NCBI GenBank assembly: GCA_003693705.1
Contig: RBZT01000790.1
Location: 32,033-96,032, forward strand
Source of the DNA: Polymyxa betae
Lineage: Eukaryota; Endomyxa; Phytomyxea; Plasmodiophorida; Plasmodiophoridae
Direction: 5' to 3'
Length of the DNA stretch: 64,000 bases
Position numbers and translations under genes: made by a program. The notes below the pieces were generated by a model. That model was not told the origin of the DNA. It did no database searches and worked only from the letters and a program-made list of their open reading frames with translations. Shown here in pieces: positions 34,162 to 46,700 of the stretch. Numbering within the stretch: the first letter of the stretch is position 1; each line of letters begins with the position of its first letter.

Positions 34162-34489
34162 AAGCAGCGGGATCGATCCGTACTGCGTGATGGCATCCGA
34201 TGGTTCCTCGTCGAAACAGCGGCGACTCCTCCGATGAATATTACAGAATGATCGCGAAAACAGCCCTATAAGGGAAGGTCCGCATCCATACGACCCCATT
34301 TCGCCCCAATGGGGCTCCGCCACATCAGGTCGCGACCGTGATCGGACTGTGAATCGGGGCTGGGGCTGTGAGACTCAGGGGGCAACCCGCTTTGCGTTTC
34401 AATGGGGAGTTGGTCCCCCCGTCTCCACCCCAGCCCAAGGCCTTCACTCTCTGTTGGCACCGCCTTCGTCGATCACGCTCTCGTTATTC
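34162..34489. promoter_or_regulatory. Bidirectional promoter region
   Basis: About 330 bp between the divergent start codons of the TMEM87-like and SAM-domain genes, GC-rich near 34300-34440. Short frames on both strands are not protein-like. No distinctive motif seen. Confidence 0.35.
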
Positions 34490-35531
34490 ATGGAAAACGC
34501 AGGGTTCGTGGCGCCGGTGGCGTACAGCTTGTCGGCCCCGCCTCGGGTCCTGATCGAGGAAGAACATGAGGATGATTCGATGGGGTTTCCTGGAGTCATC
34601 AGATTCGACCCGGTGGGTTCCATGGCGTCGTTTGCTTCGTTGCCGATGGGGAGAACTACAAGCTGGGGAGAGGTCAATATCTGAAATGTACCTTTGCGTA
34701 TCAGTCTGAATGTCATTTAGGTGATCGGGGAGATACCCCCAGATATCGTCATAAAAGATGAGAAGTTCGATCGTAAGGAAACAATGAAGATGTATATGCG
34801 AAACTATCGCCGCAGGTTTCTATCCGATTCGTTTATGCACAGAAAATCTTAAATGCCTTGACAGGCAAAAATCTTCCCTTGATGCGCTACCTTCTCATGA
34901 AAGGGAGCTAATACAGCAAAAGCAACGCGAACGGGTTCGTGAACGGGTTCGGAGGCATCGTTTGCGAAAGAAGCTGAGAGCAACCGGATTAGCACACGAA
35001 GATATCGAACAGAGACTCCAGGAGCTGGTGCCATCGATGGCTAATGGCCGCTCTGCCTTCACATACGGCCGAAATCAATCAAAGGTGGCGATTTGCCTCG
35101 ACGTGCCGATTGCTAAAGCGGCTTCAATCGGGAGCCAGCATCCTGCTGGCTCTTTGCGCGATCAGCTTCCTGATGTCCTTTGCAGTCAGGCACCGTTCGT
35201 CATGCAGCAGAATTTTGTTCCTGGCCAGTCGGCAAGATTTGACTTCGATCAAAGAAGTGACATGTCTTATTCGGGAGAAAATGAAGACGTGCAGAGCTCA
35301 GATGTAAAATTATCGCCGTCGTCTTGGAGTACAAATCAAGTTGGCGTATTCCTGGATGGGTTGGAGCTAAGTCATTTAAAGCCGGCATTTGAAAGGAATG
35401 CGATTGATGGCGTTGCGTTGCTGTCTTTGACGACGGCAAGATTGTGTGATATGGGCGTTGGACCCGATGAAATACGCGAGGAATTGCTGGTTGCTATCGA
35501 TTCACTCAAAAAAGTGTCGATGTTCTGTTAA
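34490..35531 (+). CDS. SAM-domain protein with basic helix
   Basis: Three exons (34490..34672, 34721..34815, 34865..35531) give 314 residues; introns are 48 and 49 nt and frame-consistent. Residues 1-75 are low complexity and acidic. Residues 80-160 form a long basic helix (MKMYMRNYRRRQKS, ELIQQKQRERVRERVRRHR). The last 65 residues are a SAM domain: WSTNQVGVFLDGLELSHLKP, NAIDGVALLSLTTARLCDMG, EIREELLVAIDSLKK. SAM domains mediate oligomerisation or RNA/protein binding. No specific orthologue recognised. Convergent with FANCI, stops 134 bp apart. Confidence 0.75.
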
Positions 35532-35664
35532 ATTCCACATCATTGTTGCTATATATTGTAGATTAGGTCTATTGTACATAAACACCATAAATGTTCAAGA
35601 TGCTCTCAACGAACAGTATATTATCCGCAATATCATGTTTGAGCAGACGGCATCTTCCGTTTTG

Positions 35665-38600
35665 TCAGCTCGTGTTGTCTTCAGTTCGTTCACCGTCATC
35701 TTCGCTTGCACTCCTATCGGCATTAGTGTTGTCGTCGTCAACTTCTATCCTAACATTTTGCCAGTCAGTTTTGAATATTTGCAACAGCCAGCCATACCGA
35801 TCGTCTTCAGTTCGTTCTAAAGACTTTGATTTAGCTTTGCCGTGATTCTTTTCCTTTTTCCGTTTATCCGTTCCTGCACCATCACCAAGCACTTTGGAAA
35901 CCGAAAACCTGAAATCGAACGCAGCCGACCGAGAGAAATAAGATTCCAGTTGAGCTCCCTATAAAAACAAAACAACTTATGACACATACAGCCTTCGTGT
36001 TGACTTTACCTTGGAAGTTTTAGAAAATCGAATGCAACTGTGCTCAAACTTCTCCATGTGACTGGTTAGTTCGGGAAGAAGCTTTTTCTCGCCTTCGATT
36101 CTTCTTTTAGTAGCAGATTTCGACTGAGGTCGCGTTCCAACATCAACTTCCTAGAAATTGCTTCACTGATTGTTACAAGCACTGTACAGCAGCATTTTTA
36201 CCTGATGGAATTTGACCAGTGATTCTAAAAGCGATATTAGTCCACGATTCCGAAATCTCAACGAAAATTACCGATTGCAGGGTTCAGCGTTCTTCCAATG
36301 AATGAAACCATTTTTATAAAGCGGGAATGCATATCATGGCGCTTCGCTGAAGATACAACGGCAAGAACATTGATGGCGAGCTTGAAAGCTCGTATCAAGA
36401 ATCTGAGGACGTTCTTTAAAAGGTTAGGATCCTTGCTCCTGATTTTCACAAGCTCATGGGCTATCTAGTGAGAACGTGAACCGGGGAATGAGAAAACAGA
36501 ACCTGAATTGAGCATACCTGAAACGACCTATACAGTAAAAAGGTTATCGAGTCTAGGAAAGTCTTTGCACGAACGTTTGCAAACGGCGACGAATAGTCGG
36601 TAAAATGATCTGCCAGGGTCTCCTTGAGCCGCAAATCTACTCTAAAAACGTTTAGAATGGCCGCAATTCAATTACTGTACATACTGCTTTATGATACCAA
36701 GCAACCATTCGGCCAAACCAAATTCCGATTCCAGTAGTTGCAGTATCCGAGCAGTTATTGCAGGAACTGTGGATTCACAGTTAAATCCGTACTCAGTTGT
36801 AGCAGTCGGCAGTATGTCTTCCTTAATGTCTCCCATAGCCGTAATGCAGTCTTGGGCAGCTCTAAATCAAAAACTCAGCAAAATTGGTTTGGTCAAAGTT
36901 TAAGTGACTTGCCCAAATAAAAGCTTGACAGATCTCTCAAAATCATAAATCGAATAACCATAGGAAAGAAGATTTGTCGCCAGCGTCGAAACAGAAACGC
37001 TGCGACGGTAAATCTTCGATGAGTTAGTGCATGAAGGCGAACGTCGCAACAGCAGTTTTACCTCAGAAATCCAATCAATTCGGGGATCGAAATTATTGTT
37101 GAAATAAGGTATGCAGACATCCAGCATCATGAGGATAACCGACGCTTCATCTGTTAAAATAATATCGCGATCGTTACAGGTTTTAGAGAAGACTTCCTCT
37201 AAAGTTTCGAAGAACAGGTCCGGATTATGATAGTTAGGTTCACGCCCATCTTCAAATATGATAACATCACAAAGCGAAATGGATTTATAGAAGTCCTCAA
37301 ATGCTTGAGAGCCGAAAAAGGCCGCCTTGCTTAAAAGTTGATGAAATAATTCTAGGCTGGATAAAGCAACCGATCCTGACTTCCCAGGTCTCCGGCTAAT
37401 CGTGCCATTCTTAATTTGCTCTTGAGAGGTCGATAAATCGCAAAGACAGTGCCGGAAAAGTTTTGGTGCAATATCGCAACAGGCAGATAAAAATGTTTCG
37501 CTTTGCAAGGACGTTCGAATCGACGCAAAAGTGCTTTCCACATCAACGAGGGCAGTAGACAAGCAATATTGAATGAACTCTGGATTGTCAAGCAGGGCAG
37601 CAACGACGTCATCAGGTGCCTTTCTTCTGCTATGACCGTTCTGTAAAGTAAGAAGTCAGTCCAACTTGGCGGTATATGCCTACTGCATGCATACACCGAA
37701 ATGCCCGTAGATAGCGCCCAAAACCAAGCTGCACGCTTTTAGACTGAAGTACGGTAGCTTAACGCACGATTTCTCTGGGGATTTGCGTTTCCCAGGAATT
37801 CGAGAAAACGCACTCGATTTGAGATGTTCGTATGTCTTATAAAACTTAAGCACCTATATTTTGTCGGAAAAAAGTCAACCAGAGCAGTTACATCGGCAAT
37901 ACCTGGGTAACAGTGTCCATGTCTAACTCGTCCGCGGTCATCTAGGTGAGGATTAAGCCAAATCACGTAAAGCAAACGAAGGTACACTGACGAGTAGATA
38001 ATTGATGGCGATTTCATGTATTTCTAGCCAAAACAAACTAGACAGACGCAAATTGTCACGAACAATAGAGTCAGAAGCAGAAACAGAGGCAGTCCTCTGG
38101 GATTGGGTAGCAGCTTCTACACGCTCAAAAGCAAAATCTTCTAAATTGCATTGACCTAACCGGTCCAGAATGTGTTTGACAAACGTGTGGCCATTTTCAT
38201 AGTAACCACTTGAAGCCGAAGATGACTTGAGGACCAGTAAACACTGGCAGAAATGGTGAAATAATGAAGGAAGTGGCTCAATCACTGTTCCAGATTGTAT
38301 GCAATGATCAATGCAAAAAGGCAGTTTCTCATTCCGATCAGATTCGCTTAAACTCGCCAACTGCGTTTGTAAAAATCCGAAGATATTCCCTCGCAGCAGT
38401 TGAGACCCGGAATGGAAGCATTTCTGTAGGCATGAATATAGATGTGCACGAATTTGGGGTTGTTGCGAGAGAACGCGATGGAGAAGACCTTTAAACTCCA
38501 CAAAGAGTTGTGAGTCGGATGCCATTGGGGACATTGACGAAGAACTGGCTTGGCTGAATTGCACTTGCGAGGCCTGGACCCCAGACATGCTATTTACAAG

Positions 38601-40382
38601 CGTCAACATGATATCAACTATTGAACGTTAGAATTGAGGTCGAATAAAACAAAACACTAATTGCTTTACCAGCCATAATGCGGTGATGCACATGTCTAGA
38701 GATTAAACTCTTTCGGATGACAATCGTTAGTGCATCATTCAGATCCTTTCGCTTTTTTATGATAGGAACCAGGCTTCGGATTAGTTGACAGGAATTTTTA
38801 GGAATCATGTTCATCTGAGTAACTTTAAAAGTTTCCAATGTGCATATAAGCAACCATGCTTACGAGATTGTCAAACGAATTCCGAATTTGCGGCACCATA
38901 TCGAAGAATACAACTTCGTGACGCGCAACGAGCTGCCCGAGTAACACCATTGCTGGGCTAAAATCACCTCCAACCAGCACATTGGTGTTGTCACATTCAG
39001 GTTCGCAGTCGTCAGAGAGGATGCAATGGAAGACTCGATTGACGATTGTTGTTCGGCTAGCTGGGTATGAATTGAATATCGATAAGAGTGCTTGTAAAGC
39101 AGCACGAACAGCTAGAAGCTTGGGATTGAGGTGCCTTTTGTTGAGAGACTCAATAGGAAGAGTAATAAGGGCAGGGTGACTTCCTCTACAGGACTTATCA
39201 TAAAGGGTGAACAGCTCGATGCAAATCTCAACCAATTTGGGGACAAAGAATTCCCATCCCGATTCACAATATTGAACCATGAGGTCCAAAACTTCATCGA
39301 AATCTTCGAACAAGCCGATATCATTGTCATCAATAGGATTGGAGTTCTGTACAACTTTTTTGAACAAATAAGGAACGAAATTCGAAGTAGATCTCGATAA
39401 CACGAGGCGGTAAGAGTCCAAAGCGTAACTAGAAATATACGAAGAAATTGCCTTTTGATGGCGATTGGAATCCATCAAGGTTAGCAGCAGAGTGAACGCA
39501 AACGGCCCAAAGCGGATGGCCCGATATTTTAGCAGCTTCAACAGCGCGTCAGCTAGCTGATGATCTTGCTTCGCTGAAAAACTGAATGATTGTGCAGCCT
39601 GTAAAATTAGCAGTTGGAAGAGTGATATTAGCAGATTACGCACAGTGGAGATGGCATGAAGTACATTGGTTTTCGCTTCAAAAGAAAGCTTATGCGACCG
39701 TATGACAATTGATTCGCAGGAAGAAACGAAAGCCTTCATGATGGCTAAGGAGTGGTTGGGCAGTTTCTCTGAAAGATATAGAAAGTTGTAACAAGATGAA
39801 GGGATATCACAGGCGGCACAATTAACAATCCCATTGCTGAAATTTGTCACTATAGCATGGACCGTATCAGAAAGCTTGTCATCGGCTGCCTTATCGTCGA
39901 TGTGAACATCGCGAAGAAAGTACAGTATCCGTACTAGCTTAGTTCCTGTCCATCTACATCGCTTCAGTTCATGGAAAACCTCCTGCTCAAATTCCAGATG
40001 GTCCTTTGAAGACGTCGGATCACCTTCATCTTCTGGCCTCATACTCAAAAGTAGTGATGATAGCAGCGTCAGCGACTACATGAATAGTTAGCTAAGACTA
40101 CATTATCGCTGTATACTTTACCTCGGCACCATCACGTTCAGTTACTGCTCTAACGATCATATCGCAAGCCTTCCGACGACTAATGAAGTCAGCAGAGCTG
40201 ATATGATGAGTAACTGCATTCACAATATCCGTCGTCAAAGGCTGGCACCACCTCTCGCTATCTATCGGTGCCAGCCACCGGATCGCTTCGAGAAAGGCGT
40301 CAGGTGTATCGGTAAACAACTGGCCTAGAGCTCCTGTGCCTTGTTTGGCAGCATCGGAGATCAGCGACAGACGCGTTGTCAT
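35665..40382 (-). CDS. FANCI: FANCI, Fanconi anaemia ID2 complex subunit
   Basis: Large multi-exon minus-strand gene, ATG at 40382. Order matches FANCI: N-terminal helices (TDTPDAFLEAIRWLAPIDSE, ISSADFISRRKACDMIVRAV), solenoid 1 (RFGPFAFTLLLTLMDSNRHQ, LGQLVARHEVVFFDMV), the helical domain containing SLVPIIKKRKDLNDALTIVI, the segment VQFSQASSSSMSPMASDSQL and LSQQPQIRAHLYSCLQKCF, solenoid 2 with LDVCIPYFNNNFDPRIDWI, and a C-terminal acidic-basic tail ending near 35665. FANCI clamps DNA with FANCD2 during interstrand crosslink repair. The gene is AT-rich compared with its neighbours and has about a dozen short introns, not all placed. A rearranged partial copy lies directly upstream at 40590-40990. 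Confidence 0.87.
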
Positions 40383-40589
40383 CTAGCTTGAACTAAACGA
40401 TTAAAGTAATGAGAAATAACGGTAGCACTGATGCTCCTTTCAAACAAATTGCAGAAGAGGCCCACACCCCGACTGTGAAATCGTTTCAGGATGACAGATG
40501 GAGGCTGAAGGACCCCTCACGGCAAAGACGCAGTCGGAAATCCGGCCAACGGATGGAGTACAATTCTGCATCCGGCATTGACATCAACA

Positions 40590-40990
40590 TGACTAAGTAA
40601 CAGCGACAGAAATTCATTGAATTCTTTTACAGGAATCATTAGAAGGTTTATCGACAGCGTCGGCACAGAAACATTGAGACAGTTTAGAGAGTGAATCAAC
40701 GTATCTGAGGGTGAATATCACGGAAGCGGAGAATCCAATCAATTCGAGGGTCAACATGATTCGAGAAAAACGGTACGCAGACATACAGCATCATCAGCAT
40801 GACCGACGCTTCATTGGCCAGAATAACGTCACGATCGTGACCACCCCAGCACGAGAAGCAATTTGAACGAACTGTCCAGTGAAAAATCGACTGACGCCTC
40901 AGACCAGCGTTCGCCATTGACCAAGGCCAGGCGTCGAATCGCTTCGAGCAACACGAATGATTCGCTCAGCAAGAGCGCCTCGCCACCGAT
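40590..40990 (-). pseudogene. Rearranged FANCI duplicate fragment
   Basis: Minus-strand peptides match two distant parts of the neighbouring FANCI gene brought together. From 40960 down to about 40905, LLEAIRRLAL..GERW parallels the N-terminal FLEAIRWLAPIDSERW. From about 40840 down, HDRDVILANEASVMLMMLYV and VPFFSNHVDPRIDWI parallel NDRDIILTDEASVILMMLDV and IPYFNNNFDPRIDWI, which lie near 37060-37180 in FANCI. Further down, VSVPTLSINLL parallels VSVSTLATNLL. The middle of the gene is missing and frames break between pieces. It is about 200 bp from the FANCI start, so it is a local duplicate with an internal deletion. Confidence 0.82.
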
Positions 40991-41379
40991 CGATCAGCCT
41001 GATGATGGGAACTGAGCGCGTCTTTGTTAATGAAATGATATTGATATGGAGGCAGACTAGACATAGAAGCCGCGCTCGGCTCTCTCACCATCACATAAAG
41101 AGAATCGCATTTATGCAGTACTGCTGTAGCATGTTGGTTCCCGCCTGTTTGGAATCCGTTTACCAGCTAAATGATATTGTTTTCTGGCAGGTCATTTAAT
41201 TACAGAAAACAGATCGTATCGATATTATCAAGTCGCAGCATTGCCTGTCACAAAGATTCATGACATTTGTTTCCCGAGGCTGAATTCGCAAGCCAAGCAC
41301 ATGGCATCAAAACGGCTGGGTTAACAAAGATTCTACGGCGACGAATATCGAGCATCTTGCAATTATCATATTAAACAGT
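40991..41379. other. Intergenic, nothing recognised
   Basis: About 390 bp between the FANCI fragment and the phosphatase gene. Short frames only. The segment 40383-40589 on the other side of the fragment is similar: an ATG frame of 63 codons at 40409 on the plus strand has no recognisable features. Confidence 0.35.
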
Positions 41380-43506
41380 TTAAAACAGATCCCAGAATTC
41401 ATCGCTTTCCTCTCCAGCTTCTTCATACATGATGGTGGTCTCCAGGCGCTGCATTCCCAGCCTGCTAATACAATCCTTGGCTATAGCGCCCACAAACTCG
41501 TTCAAATCGGGACCAACATCAACCTCAGCGCCGGCCCAGATAAACAGCTTCGCCGAGCGCGATTTCGCTTTTCTCTTCACGAACACGAACACGCCGGAAT
41601 CGTTGAGATCCTCGGGGCCGAACACTTCGATCTCTTGCAGCCGAGGCCAGCTATAGAACACAGCGAACCCGGATTCTTCTCCAGCGATAACGAGCGGCCC
41701 CGAATCGACATGATCGCGTTCGGAATGGCTCGCTGCTGGAAGCACAACGGGCGGCGTCGTAGAAGTCGGCCGATGAGAGACCGACCCCGACCTCAACTCG
41801 GTCGGCGCCTTCTCCAACAGATCCGGCAGCGGCAGAACCAGAGCTTTATACTCATCATCGTAATCGGCCACGCATCCAGCGAAGACGGGCGCCTTGCGCT
41901 CGCCGAACAGCGACAGAAACTCGGGCGGTTCGAATCCGTCGTGGACGTCGATGGTGCTGTTCGGACCCCTTTCGAATCGCTGCAATCTGGGCACTAATGT
42001 CTGCCTTGCGTAAACATACAGCAGGCGTTGCGATCGTTTCCCGATCCAGACGTACATAGCGCTGGATGTATGGAAGACGTAGACGCCTCTCGTGTCTATT
42101 CTCGTGTCGAGATCGGCCAGCTTCCCGACGATACAGAGCGGATCGCGAGTCGGCGAGAACGACGTGATTCTGTAGATGATCGGGGCGTCGACCGCGCCGA
42201 ACTGCATTCGATTCTGCCAGTGAAGCAGGGCGACGGCGAACCCGACGTTCGGCGAGATGATATCGCGGCGCGATTTCACGAAATCGAACGCCTCGTTGAA
42301 GGAGATGCCGCGTTTCAGCATGAGATAGGCGATGACCATGGTCGCCGATCGCGAGATTCCACGATGGCAATGGACCAGGACCTTGTGATGCGGTTTCGAG
42401 AGCGCCGTCTCGATAAACTCGATGACGTCGTACACTCGGCACATGATGTCTTCGTGCTTGGAGTCGGTCAGACGCAGGCCCAGATAGGTGAACTTTTCAG
42501 GGAACTCGTTGCGGCAGGCGTCCAGAGCCGTATTGACGATATGAGTGATGCCACGCGAGGTCAGATGGTTCAGGTCGGTGCTGACGGCGACCCCGGACAG
42601 GAACAGGTTCGGCTCGATCAGGCTGGATTGCGGCGCGTAATGCTCCAGCTGGGCCAGCTTCTGCTGCTCTTCGCTCAAGCCGGATCGGAACAGATGCTGC
42701 TTTCTATCATCGGTAGGTATAGCTGCCAATGGTCCCTCCAACGACACCTGAAAGTTCAATAAGATTCATGGAGACTTTTACAATCTATAAAACGCTTGGA
42801 TCATCAAGATTCTGCCACAAAGTTGAAACTTAAAAAAAACTAAAATCATATTTACGGGGGTAATTCCTGCCAGATCTAATTGAAGGGTTTCCTTGCGATT
42901 GATGCCGTTGGTGTTTTGCCGTTGGGGATTGCCACAGATTGCTATATAGACAGGATGGTCGGATACATCGACATTATTGGGTGATTCGGGAAATGGCACA
43001 TAGCTGGTGGCGTTCCAAAGGCGCTCGATAATGGCCGGGCCGTTCGCGGCGCTTCCCAATGCTAAGACCAGCTCGAATCCCATCGTCTCAGCTGCACATA
43101 GATCATTATCGGACAGATTCCTGCCGGTCCAGACGAATATGCGATAATCGACGACGACGCCATTGGATAACGTCAGCGTCTGTTGAGCAACGTTCAAAGG
43201 TATGGTGGTATTGCTGCTGTTGAGGTTGGCGGCGCCGCTCGAGCACAGGCTCAATGCTGCCGCATTCAACGATGGCGGAGGCTCGGTTCGCAATCGTTTC
43301 GAATCGTAGATGCGCAGAGCGACAATGGCGTCACGATCGGTGAACGGCAGCATCTGGCGCAAGGCGACCGGACTCCCGTTCGGCAACCGCCAAGCAACCG
43401 CCAGATTGGCATGGGCCGGTGATGACGATGAAGATGTTCCGGTCGGTGTCGCAAGCAAGTCGTTTAGTGAAATCGCCTGTTCCGGTGTGGACAGGCGATG
43501 GCCCAT
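41380..43506 (-). CDS. Dual-specificity phosphatase fused to gelsolin-like repeats
   Basis: Two main exons on the minus strand, about 43506 to 42880 and 42741 to 41380, joined by an intron of roughly 108 nt. The N-terminal part is gelsolin-like (VVDYRIFVWTGRNLSDND, ETMGFELVLALGS). A complete DSP catalytic domain follows: LIEPNLFLSGVAVS, GITHIVNTALD, LRLTDSKHED and the signature VLVHCHRGISRSATMVIAYL with catalytic Cys and Arg. Then two more gelsolin segments: GVYVFHTSSAMYVWIGKRSQ and GVFVFVKRKAKSRSAKLFIW, ending ESDEFWDLF. Plant MKP1 also carries gelsolin repeats after a DSP domain; here they also precede it. The likely role is removing phosphate from MAP-kinase-type targets, possibly actin-linked. 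The exact intron edges are approximate. Confidence 0.85.
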
Positions 43507-43719
43507 GACGATAATTGGAGATTGAAAAAGCCGGAACAAGCACGTCGTCAAAATCGTGACGTCACAGAAATTTGCACATTGAAATTCGAATCTCGGTGTA
43601 CATTTCAAGTAGACGCTCTTGTAACGGACATGAAAAGGGGACTCTTTGGTGAATAAGGCAATGGGTTGAAAAATGCATGATAGAATCATACATTTATATA
43701 GTTGTGACGATTCTGGGCT

Positions 43720-46700
43720 TCATCCGAGGAGAAGGGTTCGGAGGTCGAGAGCTGACAGTTTTGGAATGGATCGGGCAGCTCCATCAGAGCTGATTAGCGA
43801 ATCGGAGAGCTTTTGTTTGCGGCGTTGCATTTCCAGGACTTTCTCTTCGATCGTTCCTTCGATTATCTTTGCGAAAGTCAGCAAATGGTAGCGGGATGAC
43901 ATCAGGTCGTTACATTACCATCCGATAGATATGAACAGGTCGTGTTTGTCCAATGCGATAAATGCGACAGAATGCCTGATCTTCGATTGAATAATTCCAC
44001 CAGGTATCCAGCATGAAACAGTGATTGGCAGCGGTGAGATTCAGACCAACACCGGCACATTTCAAGCTCAGTAAGAAGACGACGACAGTCGAGTCGTTGT
44101 TGAAATCATCGATGGACCTTTCACGATCTCCCCGATTCATGCTGCCGTCGATTCGAACTGATCGGATGCCTGCCGCATCCAGACACAATCCGACCAGGTC
44201 CAGCATAGTAGTCCATTGACTATAATAATCCACAATCAATCCACTGCAAACCCAGAGAACAGAAAAAGGAAGAAGACCTGAAGACGACGGCTTTTTCGTC
44301 TGGAGATTCACGCCGAATCTTAACCAGGTGACGAATTAGGAAGTCCATCTTAGGCGAGTTCCGAAAGCGCTCCAGATCTAGATCCAAGTTTAGTGCAAAC
44401 TACGTGTTCAGACAGATTCGATTACCGGATTCCCTGTTCTTCACAATATTGAACTGAATGCCATTCTCTGGGTTCTCGTGTTTCGTGAGATTGGATCCAG
44501 AAGGAAGCTTCTGACCGCAAACAGGGCAATTCCCGTTGCTATTTGATACCTATATTGAGAAGATCGATCCCAAATTCAAATAATTAAACGTTGAGCTCAC
44601 TGTTGCAGCACACTCAGTACAGAGAATATGACAGCTGTTATCCAAGATCGGCTGATCGGTTATGAAGTCTAAGCACGAAGCGCAGATGCAATCAGAGAAG
44701 CCATCCTGCTGTTGAGCTGAATTGCAATCAGCAAGGGAACCCTGCTCCTGCTTGACTTCATCTTTTGAATGAATTGAGAGAAGATTTAGCGCAGCGGTCA
44801 AGTCATCGTCGTCGTCGTCTTTCTGATCAGGAGATGAACTTGAATTCGACGCTCTTTTATCTCGCTCTTTAACATCATCGGCTGAATGTATTGACAGCTT
44901 ATTTAAAGCCGTTTCCAAAGCGTCGTCAGGCGAAGGTTTGCTGGACGAGTTCGTAGTGGATTCCGGATTGTTGCAAATGTCTGGCTCAGAACTGCTCGTG
45001 ATAGGACCTGTTTAGAGATTAGCATGCTGAGTCCACTTATGCTTACTGAACATACCAATCATGCAATTACACGCTTGACGCAACCGAAGTACCCTCACCA
45101 AAAGTTGCCTTTCATCGAACTGTAAACACACTTAGATGAGGAATAGATTGGATGGAAAATAGCCTACAGGCGCCTTCCGACAATCGTTGCTGATTTGATC
45201 GTATGCCTTCTGTTGCTCCTCGCGGAATTTCAAATTGTAAACCTCAATATGTCTTAAACCAATCAGAAATTGAGCAATAGAACGGAGCGGTAGACCTACC
45301 TTGGAGGCAGCTTGATAAGAGGATCGCCATGCTCGTCTTTATCTTCCTTAGTACGACGGATCATAATCCCTTGCAATATCGGCCGCAGCTTCTGGACTCC
45401 CTTTTTATTTTGCGATCCTGCAAATGATGAAAACGATTAGCAAGCGCTCCATGTACTCGATTAGAATCAGCGAATTACCGAAAAGCATTTTCCATTCGTC
45501 TTCATCGCAGAATGGAGCGAAGCGAAGAAATTTGAAAACGGAAAACATATCCTGTACATGATTCTGGAGGGGAGTCGCTGAAGGAAGGTCAGGGAACGCT
45601 TACAATTCCTGCATGGGACAAAACCTGTCATCATCCACCTATTTCATCAATCAATTCCGCTCTAGAATCAACAGATCGTATGGATACCTCGTCTGTGATT
45701 CGAGATCGAAAATGGCTTTGGCCGTCGCCGTATTGTGATTTTTGATGACATGTGCTTCCTATCAAAAGTTACAAATGGAGACTTTGAGCATAGACCTTGT
45801 TACATCAAGAATGATGCGAAACCAGTGAATGTCATGCAGTACAGCTTTCTGTTTAAATGATGACAACGCAGTCTATTTCACAACGTTAAAAATTTAAAAA
45901 GAAAACTCAAGAAAACTCATATCAACGAACTTGGTATGTTGTAATTACAACATTGAAACGGCCAGCTTCTGAGACGCTTTTCAGCTGATCCTTTCCATGA
46001 TGTATATGAACACGAAGACTATTCCGATGAGTATGTCGCTGAATCTCCTGACTCCACTAAAGACCAGTCAGCTAACATACCAGACATAGAGTGATGTCGT
46101 AATGCCTGAGTGGCGACGGCAAGCGGGCAAATGATTAGCGTAGAGTTGCATCGAATTCTGTCTTTGGAAGACGTTTTCGGTAAATCCGATTCCGATGGTA
46201 GCGATGTAAGAATCAAAGCGATCATCTGGATGGTCTTTCCCAAACCCATATCTGAAATAATGTCTCAGAGAGATTCTAAACTCAAATGCAGCTCTCACCA
46301 TCAGCAACGACGCCCCCTCGTGGACCTCCAGCTTGGTTGCCATCCCGCTCTCGTTCGTACATCCAGCTAAAGCACAGCTGCTGGTGCGGATAGAGCTTAG
46401 ACTTGAGCTTTTCGCTTACAGCAACCTGTCATGTTCATTTAAAAAAAATCACCACGTGAGAATTTCTTACATCTTTGACGTTATATTTCAGAGCCAATGA
46501 TTCTTCCAACAGACGAAGATCGAGCGATGCCTGAACCGAAAAAAAGTTATAAAAGCTTCAGCAGGAGAAAGTACATACTTTGGTACGAACGGATGGATTC
46601 GATCCTTGTTCAGCCAATCCGATTCGTTTCGTCTCATCTGCAGGTAAAAATTGAAGAGAAGACTCGAGTCTAGCATTCACAGCAAATACGGGCTTTGTCC

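Noticed and set aside
42028-42762. 244-codon plus-strand frame opposite the dual-specificity phosphatase
   Set aside because: The minus strand carries the intact HCxxxxxRS phosphatase signature and gelsolin segments. The plus frame is a shadow.
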